Translations under genes and position numbers: made by a program
NCBI GenBank assembly: GCA_947175875.1
Contig: CAMWON010000005.1
Location: forward strand, 1 to 64,000
DNA: 64,000 nt
Source of the DNA: an uncultured Alphaproteobacteria bacterium
GTDB lineage: Bacteria; Pseudomonadota; Alphaproteobacteria; Rs-D84
Reading direction: 5' to 3'
The notes under the pieces: model-generated
The model's input: only the letters and a program-made list of their open reading frames with translations
Databases searched by the model: none
Told to the model about the DNA's origin: nothing
Shown here: piece after piece, positions 34,311 to 43,267 of the stretch
Layout of the letters: every line of letters begins with the position of its first letter
How positions within the stretch are numbered: position 1 is the stretch's first letter

Positions 34311-36101
34311 ATGAGTCAAAAAAATATCAGAAATTTCGCAATAGTCGCACATATTGATCACGGAAAGTCAACCTTATCAGACCGGTTGATTGAATTTACA
34401 GGCGGACTGCAGTCGCGCGAGATGAAGGCTCAGGTCCTGGACTCCATGGATATAGAGCGTGAACGCGGCATCACAATCAAGGCGCAGACGGTGCGTCTGG
34501 AATACAAGGCCAAAGACGGCCAAACATATCAGCTGAATTTAATGGATACGCCCGGACACGTCGACTTTTCGTACGAGGTGTCGCGTAGTTTGGCCGCGTG
34601 CGAAGGGGCGCTGGTGCTGGTTGATGCGACCCAGGGGGTTCAGGCGCAGACGTTGGCAAATGCATATCTGGCGCTGGACAATGATTTGGAAATGCTGCCG
34701 GTGCTGAATAAAATCGATTTGCCGTCAAGTGATGTTGAGGCAGCGCGCGAACAGATTGCGGACGTTATCGGTTTGGATGCGTCGGATGCGCTTGGGGTGT
34801 CCGGAAAGACGGGCGCCGGCGTACCGGAATTGTTAGAGGAAATTGTTCAAAAGTTGCCCAGTCCCCGTGGTGACGAGAATGCGCCGACGCGCGCGCTGTT
34901 GGTGGATTCGTGGTACGATTCGTATCTGGGGGTCGTGATATTGGTGCGCGTGGTTGACGGACGTCTGACACGTGGTCAAAAAATAAAATTTATGGCGACC
35001 GGTGCAGAATACGTTATTGATAAAATCGGATATTTTACGCCAAAAATGGTCAATACGGACGAGCTGGCCACCGGTGAAATCGGATTTATTATCACGGGCA
35101 TGAAAACGATTCACGACTGCAAGGTCGGCGACACGATTCTGGATGCGCGCGGTGGTGGCGATGCGTTGCCGGGATTTAAGCCGTCGGTGCCGGTTGTGTT
35201 TTCATCGTTCTTTCCGGTAGAGGCGGACGATTATCCCGCATTGCGTGAAAGCGCGGAAAAGTTGGCGCTGAACGATGCGTCGTTTATGTTCACAACGGAA
35301 AAGTCGTCGGCGCTGGGATTTGGGTTGCGCTGTGGGTTCCTGGGGCTGCTGCATATGGAGATTATCAGCGAAAGATTGTCGCGTGAATTTAATCTGACAC
35401 TGATTAACACCGTGCCCAGCGTGCTGTATAAATTATATTTGCGCAATGGCGAGATTGTTGATTTGGAAAATCCCGCGGATATGCCGGAGCTGACAAAAAT
35501 CGAAAGAATAGAAGAGCCGTGGGTTCGCGCCACAATCATGATGCCAGACAAGTACATGGGCGGTATCATGGCGCTGTGTTCCGAACGTCGCGGAATTCAG
35601 GAAAATATTTCATATGTCGGAAATCGCGCGGTGTTGGTATATCAGTTGCCATTGGCGGAAATCGTGTTCGACTTTTATGATCGCGTAAAATCCATATCAT
35701 CGGGGTATGCGTCGTTTGATTATGTTCTGCAGGGGTACCAGGCGTCCGATTTGGTAAAGGTATCAATTTTGGTAAACGACGACAATGTAGAGCCTTTGTC
35801 GTTTATGTGCCATCGCAGTTTTGCGGAGAAGCGCGGTCGCCAGATTGTGGAAAAATTGAAAGACTTGATTCCGCGGCATCAGTTCAAGATTCCGTTGCAG
35901 GCGGCAATCGGTGGGAAAATTATCGCGAGAGAGACTATTGCGGCATATCGCAAAGACGTGACTGCAAAATGTTATGGCGGGGATATAACACGCAAGCGCA
36001 AACTGCTGGAAAAACAGAAAGAAGGCAAAAAGCGCATGCGCACATTCGGCAGCGTTGAAATTCCGCAAAGCGCCTTTATCAACGCATTAAAAGTAAGCTA
36101 A
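34311..36101 (+). CDS. lepA: Elongation factor 4 (LepA)
   Basis: Translational GTPase that acts on stalled or stressed ribosomes. I use ATG 34311 ([18 protein letters not shown]), 36 codons into the longest frame. The 596-residue protein has G1 [10 protein letters not shown]3 [11 protein letters not shown]4 NKID and the LepA-specific C-terminal domain ([16 protein letters not shown]). It lies 65 bases after the GNAT gene and 16 bases before the next small gene. Confidence 0.93.
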   Translation: MSQKNIRNFAIVAHIDHGKSTLSDRLIEFTGGLQSREMKAQVLDSMDIERERGITIKAQTVRLEYKAKDGQTYQLNLMDTPGHVDFSYEVSRSLAACEGALVLVDATQGVQAQTLANAYLALDNDLEMLPVLNKIDLPSSDVEAAREQIADVIGLDASDALGVSGKTGAGVPELLEEIVQKLPSPRGDENAPTRALLVDSWYDSYLGVVILVRVVDGRLTRGQKIKFMATGAEYVIDKIGYFTPKMVNTDELATGEIGFIITGMKTIHDCKVGDTILDARGGGDALPGFKPSVPVVFSSFFPVEADDYPALRESAEKLALNDASFMFTTEKSSALGFGLRCGFLGLLHMEIISERLSREFNLTLINTVPSVLYKLYLRNGEIVDLENPADMPELTKIERIEEPWVRATIMMPDKYMGGIMALCSERRGIQENISYVGNRAVLVYQLPLAEIVFDFYDRVKSISSGYASFDYVLQGYQASDLVKVSILVNDDNVEPLSFMCHRSFAEKRGRQIVEKLKDLIPRHQFKIPLQAAIGGKIIARETIAAYRKDVTAKCYGGDITRKRKLLEKQKEGKKRMRTFGSVEIPQSAFINALKVS

Positions 36102-36117
36102 GCAAAAGGGAAAAAAC

Positions 36118-36543
36118 ATGTTTGCGACAATTGTTCAAAAATGGAATGCGTTCAAGGCAGATTGGAAAGAATATCAAAGACTGCGCCGTGTGGCGGCGCG
36201 TGCCTGGCGCAAGCTGGACCGGGTTCGTGGTAAAATAACCGTGTTTTGTGGCAGGGACGGTGTCGCAAAGGAAAAGCGCTGTATCAAAACAAAATTTGTG
36301 GAAGTGCCGCACTTTAATCCGATGGATGATTTTGGCAACGGGCGGATGCCGGCGATTGTTGCAAGTAATAGCTATTGTCCGTATTTCCGCGGCAAAGAGT
36401 CGGATGCAGAGGTTGTGGAATGCGGCCAGACGGACTGTCCGTGTCATGCGACGAATTGTGAATATGCTAATGCCGCCAAAGAGTATGAGGCGGCGGCTGC
36501 GCGTCGTCGCTCTTTCTGGGGTGATAAATCGAAAACAAAATAA
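36118..36543 (+). CDS. Hypothetical Cys-containing protein
   Basis: I do not recognise this 141-residue protein. The N-terminal half is very basic and rich in aromatic residues (MFATIVQKWNAFKADWKEYQ), the middle has SYCPYFRGK and ECGQTDCPCHATNCEYA with six cysteines in ~35 residues, a possible metal-binding site, and the C-terminus is Ala/Arg-rich. It has no signal peptide. It sits between lepA and the integrase-like gene, 16 bases after lepA. Confidence 0.55.
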   Translation: MFATIVQKWNAFKADWKEYQRLRRVAARAWRKLDRVRGKITVFCGRDGVAKEKRCIKTKFVEVPHFNPMDDFGNGRMPAIVASNSYCPYFRGKESDAEVVECGQTDCPCHATNCEYANAAKEYEAAAARRRSFWGDKSKTK

Positions 36544-36561
36544 AACGTACGGGGGTACGCC

Positions 36562-37569
36562 GTGGCGCATCAGTTTTTCTTTAATCCATACATTCTTGAT
36601 AATCTGCCGGCGCCGAACAGTGGCTTTGACGTGGTTCAGGACATCTCTGAACCGCGTCTTCGTATGTATGTGACCAGTCGCGGTGCAAAAACTTTTTTTG
36701 TACGCAAGCGTGTCGGCGGACGTGACCGCCGCATAATCATCGGCAATTATCCTGAGGTAGATATAGAGCAGGCACGCGACGCCGTCGCAACGGTTTTGGA
36801 AAATGCGGCGCAAAAGCCGCGCACGCGCCGTCGCAAAATCACCTTTGGCAAGATGATGGAAATGTATCTGGCGGCGCGCGTCCGCCGGACCGAGGACGGC
36901 ATGGTAAAACTGCAGCGCGCCATAAAACGCCATCTGGCCGATTTGCAGGATAAAAATGTATGCGACATTTCCGCCGCTGATGTGCGCATGGTTATTGGCG
37001 CCATTGACGGGCCTGCAATTGCGCGCCGCATGCAGGAATTACTGCACAGCATTTTCAAATATGCAATCGAGACCGGGTACGCAAAGGAAAATCCGGTGGC
37101 GGGAATGGATAAAATCGCACAAAAGCGTCGTGTGCGCCCATTGACGAAATCGGGGCTGGTTCGACTGATTGCGGCCATAGATTCCGAACCTTCGCCGGTG
37201 TTGCGTGCGGCGTTTTTAATGTTGATATACGGATTTGCACCAAAGAGCCAGGTGTTTTCCATGCGCTGGTCTGATTTGGATTTCAACCATTACATGTGGG
37301 GTACGCGCCCGCTGTCCGATGCGGCGGTTGTATTGTTACAGGATTTGCCCCAGGACGGAAACTGGGTCTTTTCCGTGCGCGGTCGCATGCGTTTGACAGA
37401 TCCGCGCGTCGCGTGGCGTCGTACGGCGACGGCCGCCGGTATTCCGAATCTGACGATGGACGATGTTTATAAATTCATGATGCGGCATTTGGTTTGGACG
37501 TCCGGAACCGAGGATTTGCGCGCAAACATGAATGACCTGATTGATGAAATAAACGGTCTAAACATATAA
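36562..37569 (+). CDS. Degenerate P4-type integrase-like protein
   Basis: Residues 1-75 match the arm DNA-binding domain of P4-type tyrosine recombinases (YVTSRGAKTFFVRKRVGGRD and IIGNYPEVDIEQARDAV), followed by a core-binding region and a degraded catalytic domain. The expected catalytic Arg-I segment reads FAPKSQVFSMRW, with no Arg at the usual place; no clear HxxR or catalytic Tyr follows, since the C-terminus ends TEDLRANMNDLIDEI. The GTG start at 36562 follows GGGGG. It is probably inactive as a recombinase or has been repurposed. Confidence 0.65.
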   Translation: MAHQFFFNPYILDNLPAPNSGFDVVQDISEPRLRMYVTSRGAKTFFVRKRVGGRDRRIIIGNYPEVDIEQARDAVATVLENAAQKPRTRRRKITFGKMMEMYLAARVRRTEDGMVKLQRAIKRHLADLQDKNVCDISAADVRMVIGAIDGPAIARRMQELLHSIFKYAIETGYAKENPVAGMDKIAQKRRVRPLTKSGLVRLIAAIDSEPSPVLRAAFLMLIYGFAPKSQVFSMRWSDLDFNHYMWGTRPLSDAAVVLLQDLPQDGNWVFSVRGRMRLTDPRVAWRRTATAAGIPNLTMDDVYKFMMRHLVWTSGTEDLRANMNDLIDEINGLNI

Positions 37570-37577
37570 ATTGCCTT

Positions 37578-37607
37578 TTGTCAAGTTTTGTTATCGTTTG
37601 TTATAAT
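37578..37607 (+). promoter_or_regulatory. Promoter upstream of acpP
   Basis: TTGTCA (37578-37583), 18-base spacer, TATAAT (37602-37607). A second TTGACA at 37611-37616 may mark an additional promoter closer to the gene. Confidence 0.6.
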
Positions 37608-37696
37608 TTCTTGACACCCATTGCATAAAATGATAGCTTTATGTTATGACACGCCCAAAGCAGGGCCACACATTTAACTGAAACAAAGGAAAAAAA

Positions 37697-37930
37697 ATGA
37701 CAACTTTTGAAAAAGTAAAAAAAATCGTAGCTGATAAGCTGGGCGTTGACGAAGCAAAAGTCACCGAAACAGCTGCGTTCGTGAACGATTTGGGTGCTGA
37801 TTCTTTGGACGTTGTTGAATTCGTTATGGAAGTTGAAAAAGAATTTGATATCACAATTCCTGACGAAGAAGCCGCGAAGTTGGCCACAGTTGGCGATGCG
37901 GTTAAATACATCGAATCCCACAAAAAATAA
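37697..37930 (+). CDS. acpP: Acyl carrier protein
   Basis: Carries growing fatty acyl chains on a phosphopantetheine attached to the Ser of ADSLDVVEF (Ser about residue 36). The 77-residue acidic protein matches AcpP exactly in size. AAGGAAAAAAAATG gives a good start. fabF follows 138 bases downstream. Confidence 0.95.
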   Translation: MTTFEKVKKIVADKLGVDEAKVTETAAFVNDLGADSLDVVEFVMEVEKEFDITIPDEEAAKLATVGDAVKYIESHKK

Positions 37931-38067
37931 TTTTTGTCAGGGTATTTTATCGTGAGATAACAAATCCGTCGCACATGTATTTTTGTCGGCGGATTTTTTT
38001 CTGTATTTTGGGCGGCCAAAGGTTTATTATATGGCCATAGACAGACAAGTATAAAGGAATATAGAAA

Positions 38068-39321
38068 ATGAGAAGAGTCGTCATAACAGGCATGGGTATT
38101 GTATCGCCGGTCGGAACCGGGATTGAACATGCGTGGAAAAATATTTTAGCGGGCAAGTCGGGTGTTCGTAAAATCGACACGTTTGATGCATCCGATTGCG
38201 CGTCCCAGATTGCGGGTCTGCCGGTTGTCGGTACGGAACCGGGGCAGTATAATCCGGACGCGGTTGTCGAACCGCGCGACCAGCGCAAGATGGACAAAGG
38301 CATCGTATACGGTGTTGTTGCCGCAGACGAGGCGATGCGTGACGCCGGACTGATTGATTATGCCGGCGATAAAGAACGCATGGGTGTTTCCATTGGTATG
38401 GGAATTGGCGGTTTGAATACGATTTACGACAACTGTGTTGAATTGTACACCGGTGGTCCACGTCGTATCAGCCCGTTCTTTATCCCGAAATCCATCATCA
38501 ACATGACAGCGGGGCACGTGTCCATTCGTTACGGACTGAAAGGGCCGAATTTGTCCGTTGTTACAGCGTGCGCGTCTGCGGCGCATTCAATTGGAGAGGC
38601 GGCCCGTTTGATTCAGCACGGTGATGCCGACATAATGCTGGCCGGCGGTGCCGAGGCGGCGGTTGGTAAAATCGGCGTGGCGGGATTTTCCGCGATGAAG
38701 GCGTTGTCCACGCGCAACGACGAACCGGAGAAGGCATCGCGTCCGTGGGACAAGGGACGTGACGGATTTGTCATGGCCGAAGGCGCAGGTATCCTGGTTC
38801 TGGAGGAATATGAACATGCCAAGGCGCGCGGTGCAAAGATTTATGCCGAGGTTGCGGGATATGGCATGTCGGGCGACGCGTATCATATTACCGCACCAGC
38901 CGAAGGGGGCGAGGGCGGTTTGCGCGCGATGAAGGCGGCGATGAAAGACGCGGGTCTGACACCGGCGGATGTCGATTATGTAAACGCGCACGGTACATCG
39001 ACGGGCCTGGGCGATATCGGCGAATTGACGGCGGTCAAAGAACTGTTTGGCGACCTGCCGGTATCCATGTCTTCGACAAAGTCCATGACGGGGCATCTGC
39101 TGGGTGCGGCCGGCGCGGTAGAGGCGATATTCTGTGCGTTGGCGATTCGTGACGGCGTGGCGCCGGCGACAATCAATCTGGACGACCCTGTTGACGAGGT
39201 CGGCAATTTCGACCTGGTGCCGAACAAGGCGAAAAAGCGCAAGCTGGACGTTGCAATCAGCAACAGTTTCGGTTTCGGCGGAACAAATGCCAGCTTGGTT
39301 TTGAAAAAAGTTGCAGAATAA
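38068..39321 (+). CDS. fabF: 3-oxoacyl-ACP synthase II
   Basis: Condenses acyl-ACP with malonyl-ACP in fatty acid elongation. The 417 residues hold the catalytic Cys in VTACASAAHS (about 165-174), the first His in VNAHGTSTGLGD and the second in TKSMTGHLLGAAG, with the C-terminal GFGGTNAS. AAGGAATATAGAAA precedes ATG 38068. acpP-fabF is the usual arrangement of fab genes. Confidence 0.93.
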   Translation: MRRVVITGMGIVSPVGTGIEHAWKNILAGKSGVRKIDTFDASDCASQIAGLPVVGTEPGQYNPDAVVEPRDQRKMDKGIVYGVVAADEAMRDAGLIDYAGDKERMGVSIGMGIGGLNTIYDNCVELYTGGPRRISPFFIPKSIINMTAGHVSIRYGLKGPNLSVVTACASAAHSIGEAARLIQHGDADIMLAGGAEAAVGKIGVAGFSAMKALSTRNDEPEKASRPWDKGRDGFVMAEGAGILVLEEYEHAKARGAKIYAEVAGYGMSGDAYHITAPAEGGEGGLRAMKAAMKDAGLTPADVDYVNAHGTSTGLGDIGELTAVKELFGDLPVSMSSTKSMTGHLLGAAGAVEAIFCALAIRDGVAPATINLDDPVDEVGNFDLVPNKAKKRKLDVAISNSFGFGGTNASLVLKKVAE

Positions 39322-39348
39322 AAAATCCCCCCGTTAGGGGGATTTTTA
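39320..39348 (+). terminator. Terminator after fabF
   Basis: AATCCCCC-GTTA-GGGGGATT followed by TTTATT. Confidence 0.85.
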
Positions 39349-39490
39349 TTTAGTATAAACAGCCCTGTATAAATAAAAAACGGTGCCTATTCAAAAGGAC
39401 CGTTTTCCTATATTGTTATTTTTTACAATTTTATCCCAGATTTTCGTTTCAAGTCAACTCAAAAAATCGCCGAAAAAAAACGGTGGTTTT

Positions 39491-39964
39491 ATGTTTAGAA
39501 AATTTGTCGGATTGATGGTTGTGGCGGGCTGTTGTTGGAATGGTGTCGCGCTGGGCGGGGTACAAGTGCAATGCTGTTACAGAATGAATTCGTCAACGGG
39601 TATATATGAAACCGTTACGGCGGAATCCTGTTTAAAATGCCCGAGCGGCTGTAATGATTTGTGCTTGGGCACAATAGATCCGCCGATAACCTTAGGTTGC
39701 GCCGATGAATGCAAAGGTATGACCAGCTGGGGGGATCCGCAAGGGTCGTTGCGCATATCTTCATATCAAACCCGTTGCGCGGGTGATTATTGTGAATACA
39801 GATGCAAGGCTGGATATTATGGAACGGGAAAAAATTGCAGTGTATGCCCATGGCCCGGAACGTCAGCGGTCGCATCAACAAAGGAGACGGACTGTTATAT
39901 AACCAGCGGTTCCGATGCCACGGGCAGTTTCGAATTTTCCGGCGGCAAGTGTTATTATAATTAA
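39491..39964 (+). CDS. Secreted Cys-rich protein (39.5 kb member)
   Basis: The 157-residue protein starts at ATG 39491 (MFRKFVGLMVVAGCCWNGVALGG, a signal-like N-terminus) and contains many cysteines with the module CKAGYYGTG...CSVCP and the tail TDCYITSGSDATG...GKCYYN. It belongs to the same family as the gene at 16405. Unlike it, there is no recognisable leader-RNA structure in the ~140 bases upstream, only a small stem (AACGGT/ACCGTT). The tail lacks the FSDTTG wording, so it is a diverged member. Confidence 0.7.
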   Translation: MFRKFVGLMVVAGCCWNGVALGGVQVQCCYRMNSSTGIYETVTAESCLKCPSGCNDLCLGTIDPPITLGCADECKGMTSWGDPQGSLRISSYQTRCAGDYCEYRCKAGYYGTGKNCSVCPWPGTSAVASTKETDCYITSGSDATGSFEFSGGKCYYN

Positions 39965-39990
39965 CAACGGGGCGTTTGCCCCGTTGTTTA
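39963..39990. terminator. Terminator between the Cys-rich gene and the acyl-CoA synthetase
   Basis: AACAACGGGGC and GCCCCGTTGTT form a long stem around a short loop, with U-runs on both sides. Confidence 0.8.
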
Positions 39991-41667
39991 CTTTTCTTCC
40001 TTGTTAATCCCAAGCGTGTCTTTCACAGGTTCCACGATTGCGGTCTTTGCGCTGTCCAGTGTTCGTATCAGCGCGCGGCGTATTTTGCCGCTGATTGTCA
40101 TGGGCAGACTGTCCACGAACTCTATCACGCGCGGGTGTTTGTACGCCGCGGTGCGACTGCGTACATGGTCCTGTAATTGGCGTACCAATATGTCGCCGGG
40201 CTGAAAATATTTGTTCAAAACAATTGTTGCCTTTACCGCCTGGCCGCGCGACGGGTCGGGAATGCCGGTGACGGCAACCTCGCGCACGGCCGGGTGCTCC
40301 AGCAGAACGCTTTCAACCTCGAACGGGCTGATGCGGTAACCGCTGCTTTTTATCAAATCGTCGTTGCGGCCCACGAACCAGAAATATCCGTCCGAATCGC
40401 GGTACGCCACGTCGCCGGTGTGGTAATACCCGTCACGGTAAACGGCCGCGGTTTGTTTTTCATTTTTATGATATCCCAGGAACAGACCGACCGGGCGATG
40501 CTCTTTTAAGCATACGCATATTTCGCCGACTGTTCCGTCGGGGACGGGGCGGCCGCGTTCGTCAAGCAGCTCCACATTCCAGCCCGCCGCCGGCATGCCC
40601 ATGCTGCCGGGTTTGGGTTCAATCCATTCGTTGTTAAACAGCATTACGCATGTTTCTGTCTGGCCGAATCCTTCGCGCATTTTTATTCCCGTCGCGCGCA
40701 GGAATCTTTCATATACTTCCGGATTCAACGCCTCGCCCGCGATATCGGCCTTGGCCAGTGCCGACAGGTCGTATTTGCTTAAATCTGCATGCAGCAGCAT
40801 TTTATACACCGTCGGCGGCGCGCAGAACGATGTCACGTGATTATCCGCAATCGCGGACAGCAGGTCGTGCGCGGTAAAGCGGCCTGAAAAGTCAAACACA
40901 AACACTGCGGCCCCGGCCAGCCACTGGCCGTACATTTTGCCCCAGCTGCATTTCGCCCATCCCGATTCGGACAATGTGAAATGAATGTCGCCGTCGCGCA
41001 GGCGCTGCCAGAATACGGCGGTGTTTATATGGCCCAAAGGATACGCAAAGTTATGCGCCACCATTTTCGGTAAATCCGTCGTGCCACTGGTGAAATACAG
41101 AACCATCGTGTCGCCGGTTTCATTCGGAACGCGCGTGAATGTCGTGGGACAGGACTCGATTCCCGCGGCAACGTCGGCGCACGGTATTAGCTGTATATCG
41201 TCGTCGCCGATGGCGCTCTTTATCTCGTTTACGATATATCCGTCGTCAAACGCGATGATATTTTTTACGTCCGCGGTCTGGATGCGGTATTTTATATCCT
41301 CGGCCTTTAGCTGATTCGTTGACGGAATTGGAATCGCCCCCAGCTTGTGCATGGCCAGCATTAAGATCCAGTATTCCCAGCGCCGGCGCATAAACAGCAG
41401 TACCGTGTCGCCTTTCTTTATTCCGCGCGCGGCCAGGAAATTTGCCGCGGCGTTTGATGCGCGCGCCAAATCGCGGAACGTGAACGTTTTTTTATGACCG
41501 CTGTCGTCATTCCATATAAGTGCCACTTTGTCCGGGCTTTCAATGGCCAGCGCGTCTATAACATCATATGCGAAATTAAAATTGTCGGGAACGGTTGGGA
41601 TTGCGTTCTCTTTATAGTCTTGATAACTGTCAAATTTTATTTTTGACAGAAATTTTAATGCAAACAT
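39988..41667 (-). CDS. AMP-dependent acyl-CoA synthetase/ligase
   Basis: Activates a carboxylic acid to its acyl-CoA through an acyl-adenylate. I choose ATG 41667, with AGAAGGAATAAAT ahead, giving 559 residues. Motifs: the P-loop-like LYFTSGTTDLPKMV, GFGQTETC, the hinge YHTGDVAYRDSDGYFWFVGR and the C-terminal catalytic Lys in SGKIRR. The pattern fits the acetate or medium-chain ligase group; the substrate is not evident. A tandem TACACT x3 (41683-41700) lies just upstream. Confidence 0.85.
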   Translation of the reverse strand: MFALKFLSKIKFDSYQDYKENAIPTVPDNFNFAYDVIDALAIESPDKVALIWNDDSGHKKTFTFRDLARASNAAANFLAARGIKKGDTVLLFMRRRWEYWILMLAMHKLGAIPIPSTNQLKAEDIKYRIQTADVKNIIAFDDGYIVNEIKSAIGDDDIQLIPCADVAAGIESCPTTFTRVPNETGDTMVLYFTSGTTDLPKMVAHNFAYPLGHINTAVFWQRLRDGDIHFTLSESGWAKCSWGKMYGQWLAGAAVFVFDFSGRFTAHDLLSAIADNHVTSFCAPPTVYKMLLHADLSKYDLSALAKADIAGEALNPEVYERFLRATGIKMREGFGQTETCVMLFNNEWIEPKPGSMGMPAAGWNVELLDERGRPVPDGTVGEICVCLKEHRPVGLFLGYHKNEKQTAAVYRDGYYHTGDVAYRDSDGYFWFVGRNDDLIKSSGYRISPFEVESVLLEHPAVREVAVTGIPDPSRGQAVKATIVLNKYFQPGDILVRQLQDHVRSRTAAYKHPRVIEFVDSLPMTISGKIRRALIRTLDSAKTAIVEPVKDTLGINKEEK

Positions 41668-41682
41668 ATTTATTCCTTCTTT

Positions 41683-41700
41683 TACACTTACACTTACACT
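41683..41700. repeat. Three tandem TACACT hexamers
   Basis: Three exact copies of TACACT lie 16-33 bases ahead of the acyl-CoA synthetase start. Slippage here could alter the 5' untranslated region or an upstream frame. Confidence 0.55.
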
Positions 41701-41793
41701 AAAATATGGTTCATAAAAGTTTAAATACAAGTGGAAAATAATAATAAAAATAGTTGCATTTTATAAAAAACAGGTGCATAATCGGCCCGTAAT

Positions 41794-41870
41794 CGGAGTG
41801 TAGCTCAGTCTGGTAGAGCGCTGCGTTCGGGTCGCAGAGGTCGTAGGTTCGAATCCTGTCACTCCGACCA
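41794..41870 (+). tRNA. tRNA-Pro (anticodon CGG)
   Basis: A full cloverleaf: acceptor CGGAGTG/CACTCCG, D-arm GCTC...GAGC, anticodon stem CTGCG/CGCAG with loop TTCGGGT (CGG at 41828-41830), T-arm with TTCGAAT and a genomic CCA end. The CCA is encoded. It is followed by a terminator hairpin at 41877-41910. Confidence 0.93.
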
Positions 41871-41876
41871 GGTTAA

Positions 41877-41910
41877 ATAATAACGCCCCCAAGTCGGGGG
41901 CGTTATTATT
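41877..41910 (+). terminator. Terminator after tRNA-Pro
   Basis: TAATAACGCCCCC pairs with GGGGGCGTTATTA around an AAGT loop, followed by AT-rich sequence. Confidence 0.7.
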
Positions 41911-42022
41911 TAATATTTTATGATGTTCAGGATTCGAACCTGCGGGGAAGTAGGTTCGAACCGCAGGCGAGAGGCAGACGGGAGTATGCCGGTCGCATAG
42001 CGACGAGCCAAGGTGACGAAGT
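41911..42022. other. Degenerate tRNA-derived sequence
   Basis: This stretch carries inverted T-arm-like fragments (CAGGATTCGAACCTG and TAGGTTCGAACC) and GC-rich arms (CCTGCGG/CCGCAGG). I see no intact tRNA and no gene. It lies between the real tRNA-Pro and the first duplicated 3' end. Confidence 0.5.
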
Positions 42023-42057
42023 AATCCTGTCACTCCGACCATATATTTAACCGCCCA
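42023..42057 (+). repeat. Duplicated tRNA 3' end, left copy (att-like)
   Basis: Positions 42023-42041 repeat the last 19 bases of tRNA-Pro (AATCCTGTCACTCCGACCA) exactly. The 35-base segment (tRNA end plus ATATTTAACCGCCCA) matches 43268-43302 at 31 of 35 positions. It also includes part of a terminator hairpin (42049-42073). Confidence 0.75.
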
Positions 42058-42103
42058 TTGTGGCGGTTGTTTTTTTCTTGATATTGTGTACGAGATTTAT
42101 TCA

Positions 42104-42132
42104 TTGTCTTTATAAATTTATTTTTTTATAAT
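42104..42132 (+). promoter_or_regulatory. Promoter of leader RNA copy 4
   Basis: TTGTCT (42104-42109), 17-base spacer, TATAAT (42127-42132). Transcription should start near 42139, the first base of H1. Confidence 0.65.
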
Positions 42133-42138
42133 ACCCAA

Positions 42139-42376
42139 GAATTCACAGGGATCTGAATTCAGGGACGTAAGAAATCCCATACAACATCGATGCAGTAATG
42201 CATTGAATCCGCACAATAGCGGCGCAAATGCGCCCGTTATTATATACCCCGCACTTAAACTGTCGGGGAGCCGTCGGCTATACCACAGGGCATGCCCAAA
42301 GGCCGACGGGGTCATTATGTTGTATGATTTTCTTAACTCCCCGACTGCCAATTCCCTTGGCGGTCATTTGTTTTTA
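42139..42376 (+). ncRNA. Structured leader RNA, copy 4 (class 2), with terminator
   Basis: H1 (GAATTCA/TGAATTC, 42139-42160, loop containing ACAGGGAT), H2 (GGGA/TCCC, 42162-42178), H3 (ATGCA/TGCAT), H4 (CCGC/GCGG), strand A CCCCG (42247-42251), strand B GTCGGGGAG (42262-42270), P2 CCGTCGGC/GCCGACGG with loop containing ACAGGG...CCCAAA, P3 (TCAT/ATGA), strand C CTCCCCGAC (42337-42345), terminator ACTGCCAA/TTGGCGGT (42344-42364) with T-run. The A, B and C strands differ from class 1 yet remain complementary to each other. Confidence 0.85.
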
Positions 42377-42398
42377 CCAAACAAAAAGGAGTTGGAAA

Positions 42399-43223
42399 TT
42401 GAAAAAAATCACCATAACATTAGCGGCGCTAATGGAAATAACCGGCACAGCCTATGGTGCCTGGGACACAAGTACGCGCATTGACGGCGTCCACCTGTCA
42501 AGTTGCACATCAAAATATATTGATGTAAATGCAATAGAAAGCCTTAACTACGAAGATAACGCCTGGAAACTGGTTATGGGGCGCAAAAACGGCTGGGGAG
42601 GAAGTAGCTGTACTCTAACCATGACCGGTGAATGCAGTAAAGCGCTTATCGGTATAATGGGCAAGGAAGACTTTGATAGTGCCTCTATAGATGGGACGCT
42701 AACCTCAAGTATATCCTGTGCATGCAATTCTAATAGTGATTGTGTAACGGGATTTAAATGCAGCCCAGCAGGCTCCGGCCAAAAATACGGCTTTTGCACA
42801 CAAATTTCAAATTTTTGCACCACAGACAGCCAATGCGATAACGACAAAGGCTATGTATGTGTAAACAAAGCATGCACACAAAAGTGCACCATAAACACAA
42901 AACCGGATGATACTGGTTGGGAAATAGCTGCGCGTGATACTTCTGATTATTATAACTTTCCGATGATTGAAAAAAGCTCTACCTATAAATGCTCTTCGGC
43001 CGGCAGATGGACCGGAACAACAGCTTACCGTTGCGCCGCACATTACTATGGCGCGCCGACATCTGCCAGCTCAAAATGCAGTCGCTGTCCGGACTATCCG
43101 GGTCCGGCCGAAGCACCCGCAGGCTCGACAAAAATAACGGATTGCTATTATCCAAGAGGAACGGAATACAACGATTCCACAGGAGCTTTTAAAATTATCG
43201 GCGGCGACTGTCATCATGATTAA
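42399..43223 (+). CDS. Secreted Cys-rich protein (cassette member)
   Basis: TTG 42399 is used as start (after AAAAAGGAGTTGG), giving a signal peptide (KKITITLAALMEITGTAYG) and a 274-residue product. It has about 20 cysteines in EGF-like spacing (CACNSNSDC, CTTDSQCDNDKGYVC, CAAHYYG, CSRCP) and the family tail TDCYYPRGTEYNDSTG...GDCHHD. The whole unit (leader RNA plus gene) lies between duplicated tRNA 3' ends. Unknown function; secretion and a disulfide-rich fold are likely. Confidence 0.72.
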   Translation: MKKITITLAALMEITGTAYGAWDTSTRIDGVHLSSCTSKYIDVNAIESLNYEDNAWKLVMGRKNGWGGSSCTLTMTGECSKALIGIMGKEDFDSASIDGTLTSSISCACNSNSDCVTGFKCSPAGSGQKYGFCTQISNFCTTDSQCDNDKGYVCVNKACTQKCTINTKPDDTGWEIAARDTSDYYNFPMIEKSSTYKCSSAGRWTGTTAYRCAAHYYGAPTSASSKCSRCPDYPGPAEAPAGSTKITDCYYPRGTEYNDSTGAFKIIGGDCHHD

Positions 43224-43250
43224 AAAATCCCCCGAATGGGGGGGATTTTT
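43222..43250 (+). terminator. Terminator after the cassette gene
   Basis: AATCCCCC-GAATG-GGGGGATT followed by TTTTTG. Confidence 0.8.
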
Positions 43251-43267
43251 GTTCTGAAACAGCTTCG

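Noticed and set aside
41761-42042. 93-residue minus-strand frame across tRNA-Pro
   Set aside because: It reads through the tRNA and its duplicated end; the sequence is typical of translated tRNA antisense.
42245-42345. c-di-GMP (GEMM-I) riboswitch
   Set aside because: ACAGGGCA in the P2 loop resembles a conserved stretch of GEMM-I, but the GAAA tetraloop/receptor layout and the second conserved half are absent and the closing helix differs.
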